In this document: positions 41,941-51,341 of the stretch, piece by piece | How the letters are laid out: each line of letters starts with the position of its first letter | Position numbering within the stretch: position 1 is the stretch's first letter | Assembly (NCBI GenBank): GCA_964448285.1 | Contig: CAYUWG010000022.1 | Coordinates: forward strand, 1 to 53,906 | Length of the DNA stretch: 53,906 nucleotides | From: CAYUWG01 sp964448285 | Lineage (GTDB): Bacteria > Bacteroidota > Ignavibacteria > SZUA-365 | Reading direction: 5' to 3' | Made by a program: the position numbers and the translations under genes | The notes under the pieces: generated by a model | Database searches by the model: none | What the model was told of the DNA's origin: nothing | Seen by the model: the letters and a program-made list of their open reading frames with translations, nothing else

Positions 41941-44900
41941 CTAATTCTTGATCGTGTTGATGTTCTGCGTCTTCTTCGTTACCGAGATCAATTCTGCGAC
42001 TGTGCGGAATTGCGTCGCCACCGTCTCGGTTACGTTCTGGTTACTCTTGTTCTTTGCGATCACCCACGAACCGTTCTTCAATTCATAGAGTGTCCCGACG
42101 ACGGTCAGCTTATACGTTGTTGACGAATCGAGGTTCGGACCCAAATCGATTGGGGCAGGCGTGTTGTCATCCTTCGTTTGGGAAATGTTGGTATTCGCTT
42201 TAATCGCCATGTTCGTTTGTACGAGGCTCTTAAGAAGAACGAGATACTCACCAAGGGAATTGACGGTAGTCTTGAACTGCACGGGCGTCGAGGTATTCCC
42301 ATCTTTCTTTTCGAACGTCACCGTGTACTTCGCCTGAAACGTTCTATTCACGGTCGCTCCTGCTGAGCCACCCTGGCTTTCGATCACGTCGAAGGACACG
42401 TTTGGCGTGAAGCCGTAAAGAATGCGCGCCCGATCGGTAATGGCGAATCCATGCGTGTTATTCTTCGGATAGAGCGACTTGACGAGATCGTCCTTCTGCT
42501 CCGCTGCGGCATCCTGCGCTTGTGCGGCCTGCGTCGTTTCAGGTGATGACGCCGGCGTACACTTGGAACCATAATCGATATTGACATGAAATGAACCTTT
42601 CACAAGTCCTTCCAACAGGTTGAACGATCCGCCTGCTTCACCCTGAAGCCACGTGGGTTTCGGAAAACCGCCCGTGAGGTATGCACCGAGCCTCACGTCG
42701 GCAAGGGTAAAGTCACATCCGTTCGGATGTTTTTTCTTACAACAGAATAAACACGGAGCGCTTTTCGGCTCGATATGAATTTTGACATAGAAGATTGCAT
42801 ACGCCGCGACGCTTCCCTGTGCATACCATTTATTCAAGCCGGTGAGCGAACCACCACTCGCACACACGGCATTGTCTGGATACTTCAACAAAGAGAGATT
42901 CACTTCGAACCCGCCTCCGACGCGATACCGAAGATAGACACGGTCGAATAGGTGCTTATCCCGGTCACCGGTGTCGTAGTTCACACCAACGCCTGCCGCG
43001 AATCCGTTTCCCGCGATCGCATCATTCGTCGCCGTCGCTGATGGGACGAGGTTGAACACACCGACGGAATTCAACCCGTTCACGATTGTCTGACTGAAGC
43101 CCGAAGGCGCGGTGATGTTCTTCCCGAACATGAAGTACGACTCCGTGTTCACACCGAGCACTTTGATGATGTTGCGATTCGTCGGTTCGCCGATCTTCAC
43201 GTACCAGTTCCCGGTCTTGCCTTCGAGGTGCATGACCATGTTCACGCCGTTCGGTGTGCTGATCGGATCTTTGTTGATATCGACTTTCGCCTGCATATGG
43301 AAGATGCGGTTCGGATGGTCGTAGTTGATGTCGATAAGTCCTTTGACGGGTGCACTGCTCCGCTCGGTGAGCTTTGCCATCGCCCAGAGCTCGCCTTTGA
43401 TGCTGATGCTGACAAGACCGCCGTTCGTCGAGAATTGCCCACCAAGCGTTATGTCGGCGTTGAATTTTTTCGGATCGGGTGATGTCCCCAACACTGCGAT
43501 GAGTTTGAAACCGAATCCGATGTTGTTGTCCGGTGTGAACGTAGCGCCGGAAGAAGCGCTGCCGGACGTTGAGCTTGCATTCGCAACTTGCGCTGCATCC
43601 GGTTTGGGCATACTCGTAACGTTCATGCGTTGCCACGCGCCGACGCCGAAACCGTAGAACGCATATCCGGGAAGGAACACGACGCCCGGCGGCGGAAGGA
43701 TGATCTTTGCATCGACGTACCAGTAGCGATAGGGACTCGTGCTGTTGTAGGACGTCGTGCCGAAGCGCGCCGAAGCGCTGATCTCCATCTGTGCCGTTGT
43801 GAACGTCGCTTTGATCGCTCCCTTGAATCCGTTCCCATACATCGGGTCGTCCTGATAGAACTTCACGTAACCGTCCATGACGACGGCGGCTGTTTTCACA
43901 TAGAGGCTGATCGAATCGACGCGCGCGTCGATGTACTTCGGGCGGAATTTCCCGGCGGGCTTTTCCACCGCACCGATCACTTCCAACCTAGTCCGACCTC
44001 CGATTTTCTCGACGAGATTGACAACGACTTCGAACGATACAGCGCCGCGAAGGACTTCACTGCCCTGAGCCGTTTGCGTTGCGAACTTCACGTTCTCGAC
44101 CGTGACGGGAAACTTCGCGATCGACTTCTGCGGGCTTGCGAAACTCCACGTTCCGATGTTGAAGGCGAGCTTCCCGCCTTCCGTGTACGACATCTGCATG
44201 TTCTCGAACTTCGTCTTGATCTTCACATTCTTGATCGGCCCCACGGTCACGTCGGCCCACTCGAAATCTCCGCTAAGTTTGCAATCGAAAGAAGACTTTT
44301 GCTTGAGTTCGATCTTCAGATAAGAACTTTGCGCAAGCGTGAATTTTCCTTTCGCGAAGAAAGATGAGGTGATCGGTCCTTTCGGTGTTAGCGTGAATTG
44401 AAATCCGTTTCCGTTTTGAAAGAGCGCTTTGTAATCGAGCGCGTTCGTCTTCGTCGAATCTGCGATTGGAAGCGTCACGACGCCGCGCATGTACGCGGTC
44501 TTTACGGAACTATTGAGCACGGAGATCTTCACCGAATCGATGCTTGCGCCAAGCGATGCAACGTTCGCCTTTGGATAGTTCAACACGTTCGCCGCTTCAA
44601 TCTCGCACGTGATGCCGGTCTTGTTGATGATGAGGTTGTTGACGAAGATCGTCACACGCTTCGATGGGTCGTCGTAGCTGCTGAGGTGTTCCGGAAGGAT
44701 GAGTTTCGCCTGTTTGAGGAAGAAGCCTTGAAACGTCAGCGTGCTGTCGCCCTGATATCCTTTCGGGAATTTGATGCCGCCCGGATTGCGAAGATCGGAG
44801 TGATCGTACGCCATGTTCGTCACTTCGAGATCGGTGCCGTTCGTTCCGACTATCGTGCATTTCGGAAGGTTGGCGTTGATGATCCAATCGTCCCAATCGG

Positions 44901-46719
44901 TGATCCACGTCTTGAGATTGCTCTTCACCTTGTTGTTGTCGTCCGGGCTTGGAACGACCCATGTGCGCGGCAACGCGATGTCGATATCGATTTGTGCCTG
45001 ACGAAATCCGTCGCAATCCCAGTCGATGAACGTTCCGTTGAGGCTGTCGGTCGGAGCCTTGAATGTTACGCTGTAGGTATCGTTGCTCGGCGCGAACGTC
45101 ACGTCCTCCAACAAACCGAATGACCCCGCTTTGAACGACGGTCCCGATGGCGTGAAGAACAAGCCCGACACCTTGAATCCGAGGTCGGCATTGTGTTCGA
45201 GGACGGGCAACGACATGACGGCGACCAACTGCGCGCCTCCCGATTCGAACTTCATCTCCGCGATCGCGATGGTGTAGCCCTTGATGTCGTTGATGCCCAA
45301 CGGCAATTTCACCGGCGTGTTGATGGCGTTGTTGACCTGCGTTTGGAGATCGAGGTCGTTCGCGAGCTTACCGAAGTTCGATTTCAACCAGGTATCGAGG
45401 CTTTTGATGCGTTGTGTCGTCCACGGAAGACCGCCGAAGATGTTCGCAGCCCACTGTGTCTGGTATGGATCGGGAGTCTGGTCGATTTCCGTAACGACGC
45501 TTCCATTGAACACTTCGTCGTTCGCGTTGACTTTGATGTTGCTGAACTCCACTGCAATCGGTGTGCGAAGCCACGGAATCACGATGGAGCCTTTCCCAGA
45601 GAGTGCGCTTGCAGAGCCGGTCGCTGAGAGCACCTTCATATCGAAGAATCCGACTTTGATGGAATCATTGACATAATCGTTCGCCACTTTCGATCCGGGT
45701 GTCGTGCTTACGGTCGGAGGGATCGTGTTCGAAGGCTGGCAGCCGCTTGGAAGTACGTTCCCGTTGCCGCCGCCATAGTTCGTCGTGTCAACCGGTTGCT
45801 GATTGTTGTTCCCGTTCTTGCTGACGATCTCGCCGGTCAGAATGGGTGTTTGAACACTCTTCTTCTCCGTGCCTGTTTGTCCTCCGGCAAGCTTCAATTG
45901 TTGTGTTGCGGTTTTGAAGGTGAACGTTTCCGACGTGCCGTCCGGTTCGCCATAGGGATTCCCTTTCTCATCGGTCGCACGCACGTTCCAGCCGAATGTC
46001 GCTTCTTTTACTGGCATCTGAATATCGACCGGCCAGACGAGCTGCGTGAGATTCGTGACTTCGCGGCTGAGAAGCATCGGATTGGTTTTCATCGCGGAAG
46101 ATGGCGATTGGCCTTCGAGTACTTCGAAGATGCGCACGGTGTATTTGATGATGCCACCCGGAGCGGGCGTGACGGGCGTCCACCGAAACGTCGGTTTCAC
46201 GCCGGTCGCGAGAAAGGAAGCGCCGTTCTCCGGCTCGACGAGAGACGGCGGTTGATAGGACGTGAGAAAGAACGTGCGGCATACCGGCTCACTCAGGACG
46301 CTGCGGTTCGTTTGTGGATTGATGAGGTCGATGCAGAACTCGTAATCACCCGCGGGCAGCATGCCTGTTTTGACTGCCGTCCTTTCCGCGCCTCCAACGA
46401 ACTGCACGGCACCGAACGGGATCATCTGATCCGCAAAGAAAGTCGAGGCGCCTGCGGGTATGTTTTGTACCGACATTTGTTCGAGCTTCGTCTTCGCTTG
46501 AAGCGTGCCTTCGCGTTTCACCTCGACGTAGAGTTTCACCTGAAGGGGTTGCGGAGTCGTGACCGTGAGGATGGCCGTCTCCTTTTTCGACGCCCACTCC
46601 GAGACATAAGGATTCGGTCGCGAAGAAACGTTCAGCGAAACGCGAATCTGCGCATGGCTCGCTGCCATTGCGAAGCATGCGATGAAAAGGACGGTCCGCG
46701 ATACAGATGCAATGTTCAT
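41941..46719 (-). CDS. Giant exported protein with TANFOR-like N-terminal module
   Basis: The 1592-residue protein has a signal peptide (about 1-23) and an N-terminal module (about 24-275) paralogous to the gene upstream. Shared patterns are RPNPYVSEWAS, LPAGDYEFCIDL, FRWTPVTP, FEVLEGQ and ATDEKGNPYGE. From memory this resembles the TANFOR-type start of large Bacteroidota surface proteins. The remainder is long and beta-rich, repetitive in style but without exact repeats. A cysteine cluster (CLFCCKKKHPNGCDF) lies near residue 1323. No peptidase or sugar-binding motif was recognised. GGAGGT precedes the ATG closely. It probably forms part of a surface structure; this is inference. Confidence 0.75.
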   Translation of the reverse strand: MNIASVSRTVLFIACFAMAASHAQIRVSLNVSSRPNPYVSEWASKKETAILTVTTPQPLQVKLYVEVKREGTLQAKTKLEQMSVQNIPAGASTFFADQMIPFGAVQFVGGAERTAVKTGMLPAGDYEFCIDLINPQTNRSVLSEPVCRTFFLTSYQPPSLVEPENGASFLATGVKPTFRWTPVTPAPGGIIKYTVRIFEVLEGQSPSSAMKTNPMLLSREVTNLTQLVWPVDIQMPVKEATFGWNVRATDEKGNPYGEPDGTSETFTFKTATQQLKLAGGQTGTEKKSVQTPILTGEIVSKNGNNNQQPVDTTNYGGGNGNVLPSGCQPSNTIPPTVSTTPGSKVANDYVNDSIKVGFFDMKVLSATGSASALSGKGSIVIPWLRTPIAVEFSNIKVNANDEVFNGSVVTEIDQTPDPYQTQWAANIFGGLPWTTQRIKSLDTWLKSNFGKLANDLDLQTQVNNAINTPVKLPLGINDIKGYTIAIAEMKFESGGAQLVAVMSLPVLEHNADLGFKVSGLFFTPSGPSFKAGSFGLLEDVTFAPSNDTYSVTFKAPTDSLNGTFIDWDCDGFRQAQIDIDIALPRTWVVPSPDDNNKVKSNLKTWITDWDDWIINANLPKCTIVGTNGTDLEVTNMAYDHSDLRNPGGIKFPKGYQGDSTLTFQGFFLKQAKLILPEHLSSYDDPSKRVTIFVNNLIINKTGITCEIEAANVLNYPKANVASLGASIDSVKISVLNSSVKTAYMRGVVTLPIADSTKTNALDYKALFQNGNGFQFTLTPKGPITSSFFAKGKFTLAQSSYLKIELKQKSSFDCKLSGDFEWADVTVGPIKNVKIKTKFENMQMSYTEGGKLAFNIGTWSFASPQKSIAKFPVTVENVKFATQTAQGSEVLRGAVSFEVVVNLVEKIGGRTRLEVIGAVEKPAGKFRPKYIDARVDSISLYVKTAAVVMDGYVKFYQDDPMYGNGFKGAIKATFTTAQMEISASARFGTTSYNSTSPYRYWYVDAKIILPPPGVVFLPGYAFYGFGVGAWQRMNVTSMPKPDAAQVANASSTSGSASSGATFTPDNNIGFGFKLIAVLGTSPDPKKFNADITLGGQFSTNGGLVSISIKGELWAMAKLTERSSAPVKGLIDINYDHPNRIFHMQAKVDINKDPISTPNGVNMVMHLEGKTGNWYVKIGEPTNRNIIKVLGVNTESYFMFGKNITAPSGFSQTIVNGLNSVGVFNLVPSATATNDAIAGNGFAAGVGVNYDTGDRDKHLFDRVYLRYRVGGGFEVNLSLLKYPDNAVCASGGSLTGLNKWYAQGSVAAYAIFYVKIHIEPKSAPCLFCCKKKHPNGCDFTLADVRLGAYLTGGFPKPTWLQGEAGGSFNLLEGLVKGSFHVNIDYGSKCTPASSPETTQAAQAQDAAAEQKDDLVKSLYPKNNTHGFAITDRARILYGFTPNVSFDVIESQGGSAGATVNRTFQAKYTVTFEKKDGNTSTPVQFKTTVNSLGEYLVLLKSLVQTNMAIKANTNISQTKDDNTPAPIDLGPNLDSSTTYKLTVVGTLYELKNGSWVIAKNKSNQNVTETVATQFRTVAELISVTKKTQNINTIKN

Positions 46720-46744
46720 GATTGACCTCCGATGTCTATCTCAA

Positions 46745-48679
46745 TCAGCGGATGTTGCTGATGGAGTTCTTTACTGTGTCGTGTTTCGTCTTGGTTACCG
46801 TGTAATCCGAACCGCTTCTCCCGTCGAGCACTATGTCGAAAGTCCAGACTTTTTTCCCATCCTTCCCGGTCACATGCGGATCGCCGAAACGCCGTTGAAG
46901 CTCATCAGATGGATTGGACGATCCGCCGGTGCGGACTTGTTGTTGCATCGTTTGTTTTACACCGCCGACCGTTTCTCGTATCACCATGGTGAACTCATCA
47001 CAGGTGATGCTCGAATTTCCTCCCACTCCGCGTGTTGAACCCGGATGCCACGGGAAATCGGGATGCTGTTCGCGCGAACAGATGCGGACATTGCCCATGA
47101 GTGTCATTGATCCACTCGTCCCGTCGTGAACCATCGAACCGGTGAACTCTCCAAGCTCGCCTTCAACAAGGAAAAGACTGTCGTCAGATCCAGAAGGTGC
47201 GCCGGAGGTTGGCAAGAGGATGAATATCCTCGGTGGTCCGGAAAGAGGCGACCCGGTTGGTGGTCGCGGCTTTCCCTGCTGTACGACGTGTGTAAGTTCA
47301 TGCGTTGATTTACTCCGCAGCGATCGAAGTTCGTCCAGCAATCGCTTTTCCAACGAAGCTTCATGTTCGAACACCACCAGCACCTCATCACCGACTTCCG
47401 GGACAAGCCCGACTGGATTCACGACCTCGATGTTCGACGGTCCCGACTTGCCCGAAGTGGTAACCGATGGAATCAGCACGTAGATTTTCTCCGGCATCGC
47501 AAATGAAACGGGATACCGCTTCCCCTGTGGATCCGTGAGCAATGCAGAAACATTCGTTGCCTGAGAAGAGGAAAGACACGGGCCCCAGAACACACCGTCA
47601 TCGCGCATTCTCGTTCCGAAATCCGTCTTGGGCGTTTGCCTTTCGGCTGAATTCACAGAAGTGCCATTGTCCGAATCCGATTGCTGCCTCGTTCCGAAAT
47701 CCGTCTTGGGCGTTTGCCTTTCGGCTGAATTCACAGAAGTGCCATTGTCCGAATCCAATTGCTGCCTCGTTCCGAAATCCGTCTTGGGCGTTTGCCTTTC
47801 GGCCGATGTCGGGGCGATAATCACACCGACGGGTTCGACGAAAAAAGTCAACTCTGCGCTTGCATCGTGTTCGCCGATGATGAACGTTGCGGGGGGTGCG
47901 TAGCCATCGTTCTCTCCAATGGGATTCCCTTTTTCATCGAGTGCACGCACCGTCCAAACGTATTTCCGCACACGACCGGGAAGCTGAAAATCAGCCGGCC
48001 AGATCAGTTGGGTCATTCCAACAATCTCGCGATCGAGGATCGGTTGATTTACGCGAAACGCCTGCGGCGGTCTCTGGCCTTCGAGCACTTCGAACACCAT
48101 CAGTCGATAGCGCACGAGACCCGGGTATGGTGGCGTTACGGGCGTCCATCGGAACAGCGGCCGCACGCTTTCGCCAACCGTTGCGTCGTTGTCGGGGGAA
48201 AGCAGCGCTGGAGCCTGATACGTCGTGAGAAAGAACGAGCGGCACTGAGGCTGCGGCAACAAACTTCTCATGTCCTCCGGGTCGCGCAGGTCGATGCAGA
48301 GTTCGTAATCACCCGAGGGCAGCATCCCGGTCTTCGCCGCGATTTTGTCCGCGTCACCGAAGAACTCCACCGCGCGGAAAGGAATGAGTTGCTCCGCGTA
48401 ATAGACAGACGTTCCGGTTGGAATATTCACAACGAGCATCTCGGCTGTTTTTGTCCTTGCCTGAAGGACGCCATCCTTCTTTATCTCGACGAGAAACTTC
48501 GCTGCGAAACCTGGTTGACCCGTTGGAACGGTAAGCGTGAAGATTACGGTTTCTCTCCGCGATGCCCATTCCGAGAGATAGGTATTCGGTCGCGTCGCGA
48601 CATTCAGAGTAACGGTGACCTGCGCCGTGAGAGATGACGCAAAGCAGAACAAGACGGCGATGATGGGTTTTACGATCAT
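46745..48679 (-). CDS. Exported protein paralogous to the giant protein, with internal 26-residue repeat
   Basis: The 644-residue protein begins with a signal peptide (MIVKPIIAVLFCFASSLTAQ) and the same module as the 1592-residue protein (RPNTYLSEWAS, LPSGDYELCIDL, FRWTPVTP, FEVLEGQ, ALDEKGNPIGE). Residues about 290-355 contain a threefold repeat with the core SAERQTPKTDFGTR. The C-terminal 280 residues are unlike the giant protein except at the very end: both finish in a Val-Thr-Lys-rich tail (VTKTKHDTVKNSISNIR here). GAGGT precedes the ATG. It is first in the operon and 25 bp upstream of the giant gene. No catalytic motif is seen. Confidence 0.75.
   Translation of the reverse strand: MIVKPIIAVLFCFASSLTAQVTVTLNVATRPNTYLSEWASRRETVIFTLTVPTGQPGFAAKFLVEIKKDGVLQARTKTAEMLVVNIPTGTSVYYAEQLIPFRAVEFFGDADKIAAKTGMLPSGDYELCIDLRDPEDMRSLLPQPQCRSFFLTTYQAPALLSPDNDATVGESVRPLFRWTPVTPPYPGLVRYRLMVFEVLEGQRPPQAFRVNQPILDREIVGMTQLIWPADFQLPGRVRKYVWTVRALDEKGNPIGENDGYAPPATFIIGEHDASAELTFFVEPVGVIIAPTSAERQTPKTDFGTRQQLDSDNGTSVNSAERQTPKTDFGTRQQSDSDNGTSVNSAERQTPKTDFGTRMRDDGVFWGPCLSSSQATNVSALLTDPQGKRYPVSFAMPEKIYVLIPSVTTSGKSGPSNIEVVNPVGLVPEVGDEVLVVFEHEASLEKRLLDELRSLRSKSTHELTHVVQQGKPRPPTGSPLSGPPRIFILLPTSGAPSGSDDSLFLVEGELGEFTGSMVHDGTSGSMTLMGNVRICSREQHPDFPWHPGSTRGVGGNSSITCDEFTMVIRETVGGVKQTMQQQVRTGGSSNPSDELQRRFGDPHVTGKDGKKVWTFDIVLDGRSGSDYTVTKTKHDTVKNSISNIR
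47611..47803. repeat. 78-bp in-frame tandem repeat, about 2.5 copies
   Basis: Copies begin at 47611, 47689 and 47767; the third is cut after about 37 bp. The unit is 78 bp, which is 26 codons, so the reading frame is kept. The first two copies are nearly identical, differing by about one base (a Ser to Leu change), which indicates recent expansion. It lies in a linker between the N-terminal module and the rest of the protein. Confidence 0.9.
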
Positions 48680-48789
48680 GAGACCTCGATTCTATATCGC
48701 TGCAAACATGCCAATAAAAAATTCTCAAAGCTACTGGCAACTCGAAGAAAATGTCAATAGGGGTTTCCCTTCATTTTTGATGCAGAAAT

Positions 48790-48807
48790 ATCCGACTTTC
48801 GTCGGAT
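48790..48807. promoter_or_regulatory. Inverted repeat in the divergent promoter region
   Basis: ATCCGAC-TTTC-GTCGGAT is a perfect 7-bp inverted repeat with a 4-base centre, midway between two divergent genes (starts at 48679 and 48910). It could be an operator or an RNA hairpin. No T-run follows on either strand. Confidence 0.4.
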
Positions 48808-48830
48808 TATCTCTCCGTTGTAATCTTGCG

Positions 48831-48879
48831 TTGGAAATCCAAATCTGCGTGAGGCCTGTAGTCCGCTGTAAACGCAGAT
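48831..48879 (+). promoter_or_regulatory. Structured leader of the 48910 gene
   Basis: TTGGAAATCCAA (48831-48842) is palindromic and is followed at once by ATCTGCGT (48843-48850) and its perfect complement ACGCAGAT (48872-48879), enclosing 21 bases. The second hairpin ends 30 bases before the ATG at 48910. It may control expression of that gene; I recognise no known riboswitch. Confidence 0.35.
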
Positions 48880-48909
48880 GAAGTTACAAACACAGTTCAC
48901 GGAGGTTTT

Positions 48910-49548
48910 ATGGCTTGCACTTGTTCAAACAATGGTTCTCAGGTCGAATTCAGCGGTTCTTACATGAACGGTTACCATGGGGGTGTAGATTCGTGGATCG
49001 GCCTCTCACAGATCTGTCCGAGAAATCCACTCGATTTGATCGCCTATGCGAAGTTCGGGAATACGGTTGGCGCTTTCAAGAACAGCTCTACTTACGTAAA
49101 TCCCTCGAGCGGGTGGATTGGGGATGGATGCTCCATACAAAGCGAGCCATACTGTGTCGCACTCGGATCGGACAACAAACAGATGGAGGCAGATGCCGAT
49201 CAATGGAACTTTTCTCACAGGACGAATTCCGATAACGCCAATATCGCACTTCCGCTGAAAAAGCTGATCTTCCTTCGCACCGGGCGAGAATGGAAGATGG
49301 TTGTACCCATTACCTTAGGCCAAAGCGCAGCGGATGTCCAGCTTTCCTTTCTCAACAACGCAGCGACGAGAGGAGATTCACAGGGTACGATTCCGGTTAT
49401 TGAATTCGCAGCTTCCTACGATGCCGGTACGACATACAATCTTGAGGTGACATTGAATAGTTTCGGACAAGTGACAATGGGAATGAGGCTGAACATCAAT
49501 GGGTCGCAGTACGCGATGTATGAGATGGATTGGGTAGGCGTCAGGTAA
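48910..49548 (+). CDS. Unknown protein, possibly beta-sandwich, no signal peptide
   Basis: The 212-residue protein has a strong ribosome site (GGAGG, then 5 bases to ATG). It opens with MACTCSNNGSQVEFSGSY and contains six cysteines in the first 90 residues (CTC, QICP, DGCSI, EPYC). The composition is rich in Gly, Ser, Asn and aromatic residues with alternating beta-type sequence, like a carbohydrate-binding or jelly-roll protein, but I recognise no family. There is no signal peptide or membrane helix. Its GC is similar to the upstream block, unlike the two genes that follow. It may be cotranscribed with the next gene, 16 bp away. Confidence 0.65.
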   Translation: MACTCSNNGSQVEFSGSYMNGYHGGVDSWIGLSQICPRNPLDLIAYAKFGNTVGAFKNSSTYVNPSSGWIGDGCSIQSEPYCVALGSDNKQMEADADQWNFSHRTNSDNANIALPLKKLIFLRTGREWKMVVPITLGQSAADVQLSFLNNAATRGDSQGTIPVIEFAASYDAGTTYNLEVTLNSFGQVTMGMRLNINGSQYAMYEMDWVGVR

Positions 49549-49564
49549 ATAAGGGTATTTACAA

Positions 49565-50704
49565 ATGGCAAGAGAAAAGTGTTACAAGGAGTATTGCTGG
49601 GATTATGACGAGTTAATTCGTTATGAACCATTGGACGACAAAAAGTTGCTAGCGTGGCTTCCGGCATCTTGTTATGAAGGATCAGATTACCCATGCAGCG
49701 ATGAAAGAAAGAACAAGATAATGGTTGAAAGGTTAAAGAAGCTTAGAGAATACTATGGTTTCTCTCTTTTGCTTCTATGGCCTGATTACTGTGCAAATTA
49801 CTGGGCGCATCTTGCAGGATGGAAGAAGGATCAAATAGTGCTCAATATCTCAACGGATGGACATGGTCTCGATACATTAGCTGCAATTTCCGACCAGTGG
49901 AGAAACTACGGAGATAATGCAAATAGGATTTTTCATTCTATTTTTCTCGATGAACCCCATGACACAAGTAAATACGTTAACCAGCCCATTATCACTTGGG
50001 ATTACGTTGAATTTTTTCCTACAGGCTGGAATACACTTCCATTAGGACTGGATATATTTCTTCCGAGAGTTATCAAGAGATCAGAGTTAGTTGATCTTTG
50101 CAATGGCCCTGATTTCAGTAAGTATTTGGACTTTTTCAAGGCATCTCACAGAGAGAGATTTTATTTGCTATCTCTGTATATACATGAATGTATGAAAAGT
50201 AAACTTGTCGTTGGCGAGTACAATACAATTATCAATAACTGGTGGCGTGATATTCATTCGCTTAACGACAGTTCATATACAATTGAAGGAGATTCGACTC
50301 ATAATAACTGGGTGGACAGTATTATTTATGTAGGTTATGATGCAGATCAATTTGACGAGTGGCGAGATATAAGAAATGCAGGCATCAGCGGCGGGATGAC
50401 TGTGATCAATTCAAGGCAGAATCTGTATGAACCCGGGCGACATAATCAAAGACCTTACGATGTTGCTTTGCATGAAGCAATGTTAGGCGGTTACAATGAG
50501 GTGTGGTTTTTCCCTAGTCCGAAGGAGCATAATTGTGACGAATTTGAACGTAAGATGAAATTGTTCTGCGATGCTGCAGCAACAAAAGGTTTTCTTAAAC
50601 CGATTTACGAAAGGAAACGAAAGTGTGAATTGTACGAGATACCGGGATGCAAGGAGGGAATATTTTACCCGTTTGAAATAAATACGCCATTTATGATCTC
50701 ATAG
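49565..50704 (+). CDS. Unknown protein, AT-rich gene
   Basis: The 379-residue protein is unrecognised. It lacks a signal peptide and has many Trp, Tyr and Asp residues. The order of segments such as GYNEVWFFPSP, IFLDEPHDTSKYV and MTVINSRQN could fit a TIM-barrel glycosidase-like fold, with the acidic pair in LDEPH as a guess at an active site. This is weak. Nine cysteines are spread through the sequence, including CYKEYCWDY at the N-terminus. The gene has visibly lower GC than its neighbours, suggesting acquisition. It follows an unknown gene by 16 bp and precedes another. Confidence 0.6.
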   Translation: MAREKCYKEYCWDYDELIRYEPLDDKKLLAWLPASCYEGSDYPCSDERKNKIMVERLKKLREYYGFSLLLLWPDYCANYWAHLAGWKKDQIVLNISTDGHGLDTLAAISDQWRNYGDNANRIFHSIFLDEPHDTSKYVNQPIITWDYVEFFPTGWNTLPLGLDIFLPRVIKRSELVDLCNGPDFSKYLDFFKASHRERFYLLSLYIHECMKSKLVVGEYNTIINNWWRDIHSLNDSSYTIEGDSTHNNWVDSIIYVGYDADQFDEWRDIRNAGISGGMTVINSRQNLYEPGRHNQRPYDVALHEAMLGGYNEVWFFPSPKEHNCDEFERKMKLFCDAAATKGFLKPIYERKRKCELYEIPGCKEGIFYPFEINTPFMIS

Positions 50705-50735
50705 ACTGATAGCAAATGGTTTAGTACTCTTGAAA

Positions 50736-51341
50736 ATGCTGTTCCTTCTAATTGTTATCCTCAATCCCATTGATCTTTGCTTCAGTTCGTGCACTCATTC
50801 ATCGTCTTTATACGAACAAACGAGCTACAGAGAGGTCGCTTTACTTAGGATCGATGCAATAAGTGATACGGTTACAATTCGGCATTCATTGGGTATCGTG
50901 TGGCGTGTTATCACAGTAGATGCTTATGATAGTTGGTCGTTTAATTATTTGTATAAAACTAAGATTAAAATATCGAATGATTATGGGATATTTGCAGCCG
51001 CGGAATTTGGACCCCTTATCCCCCCGTCCAATCCACCTTCAATTACACTCGCACTTCGGTTGTTTATTCAGCCCGGCGGTTTTCCAATTTATCCATTTGC
51101 CGGAGTTGTGTTTCATAAGTTCCTAGACGAACAAGTAGCTGAGACTAAAACACTCTTCGTGAACTCGCAGAGCCTCAAACAAATGTTTCACATATCGTTT
51201 GGTTTTGTCATTGAGGGTTCGTGGCTTTCTGGTTTTATATTTGTGGATATTCCAACGACAAGAATCGTACGAAGTTACATAAGGACTGAGTCACTTTTCA
51301 GTCACCACTTCGCTGGGTTCGGTTTAGTGTATATGTTTTGA
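50736..51341 (+). CDS. Unknown exported protein, possible small outer-membrane barrel
   Basis: From the ATG at 50736 the protein has 201 residues. The N-terminus MLFLLIVILNPIDLCFSSCT looks like a signal peptide, with a possible lipobox Cys. The remainder alternates hydrophobic and polar residues in short strands and ends in FSHHFAGFGLVYMF, with a C-terminal Phe, as in outer-membrane barrels. A TTG at 50730 is an alternative start. The gene is AT-rich like the preceding one and probably belongs with it. No family recognised. Confidence 0.55.
   Translation: MLFLLIVILNPIDLCFSSCTHSSSLYEQTSYREVALLRIDAISDTVTIRHSLGIVWRVITVDAYDSWSFNYLYKTKIKISNDYGIFAAAEFGPLIPPSNPPSITLALRLFIQPGGFPIYPFAGVVFHKFLDEQVAETKTLFVNSQSLKQMFHISFGFVIEGSWLSGFIFVDIPTTRIVRSYIRTESLFSHHFAGFGLVYMF

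Noticed and set aside
45796..46725. 309-codon plus-strand frame opposite the giant exported protein
   Set aside because: It is antisense to a gene with signal peptide, ribosome site and paralogue; its Arg- and Glu-rich translation is typical of a shadow frame.
47611..47803. CRISPR-like array
   Set aside because: The repeats are contiguous 78-bp units without spacers and stay in frame within a coding sequence.
47759..48637. 292-codon plus-strand frame opposite the 644-residue protein
   Set aside because: It is a shadow of the paralogous N-terminal module on the other strand.
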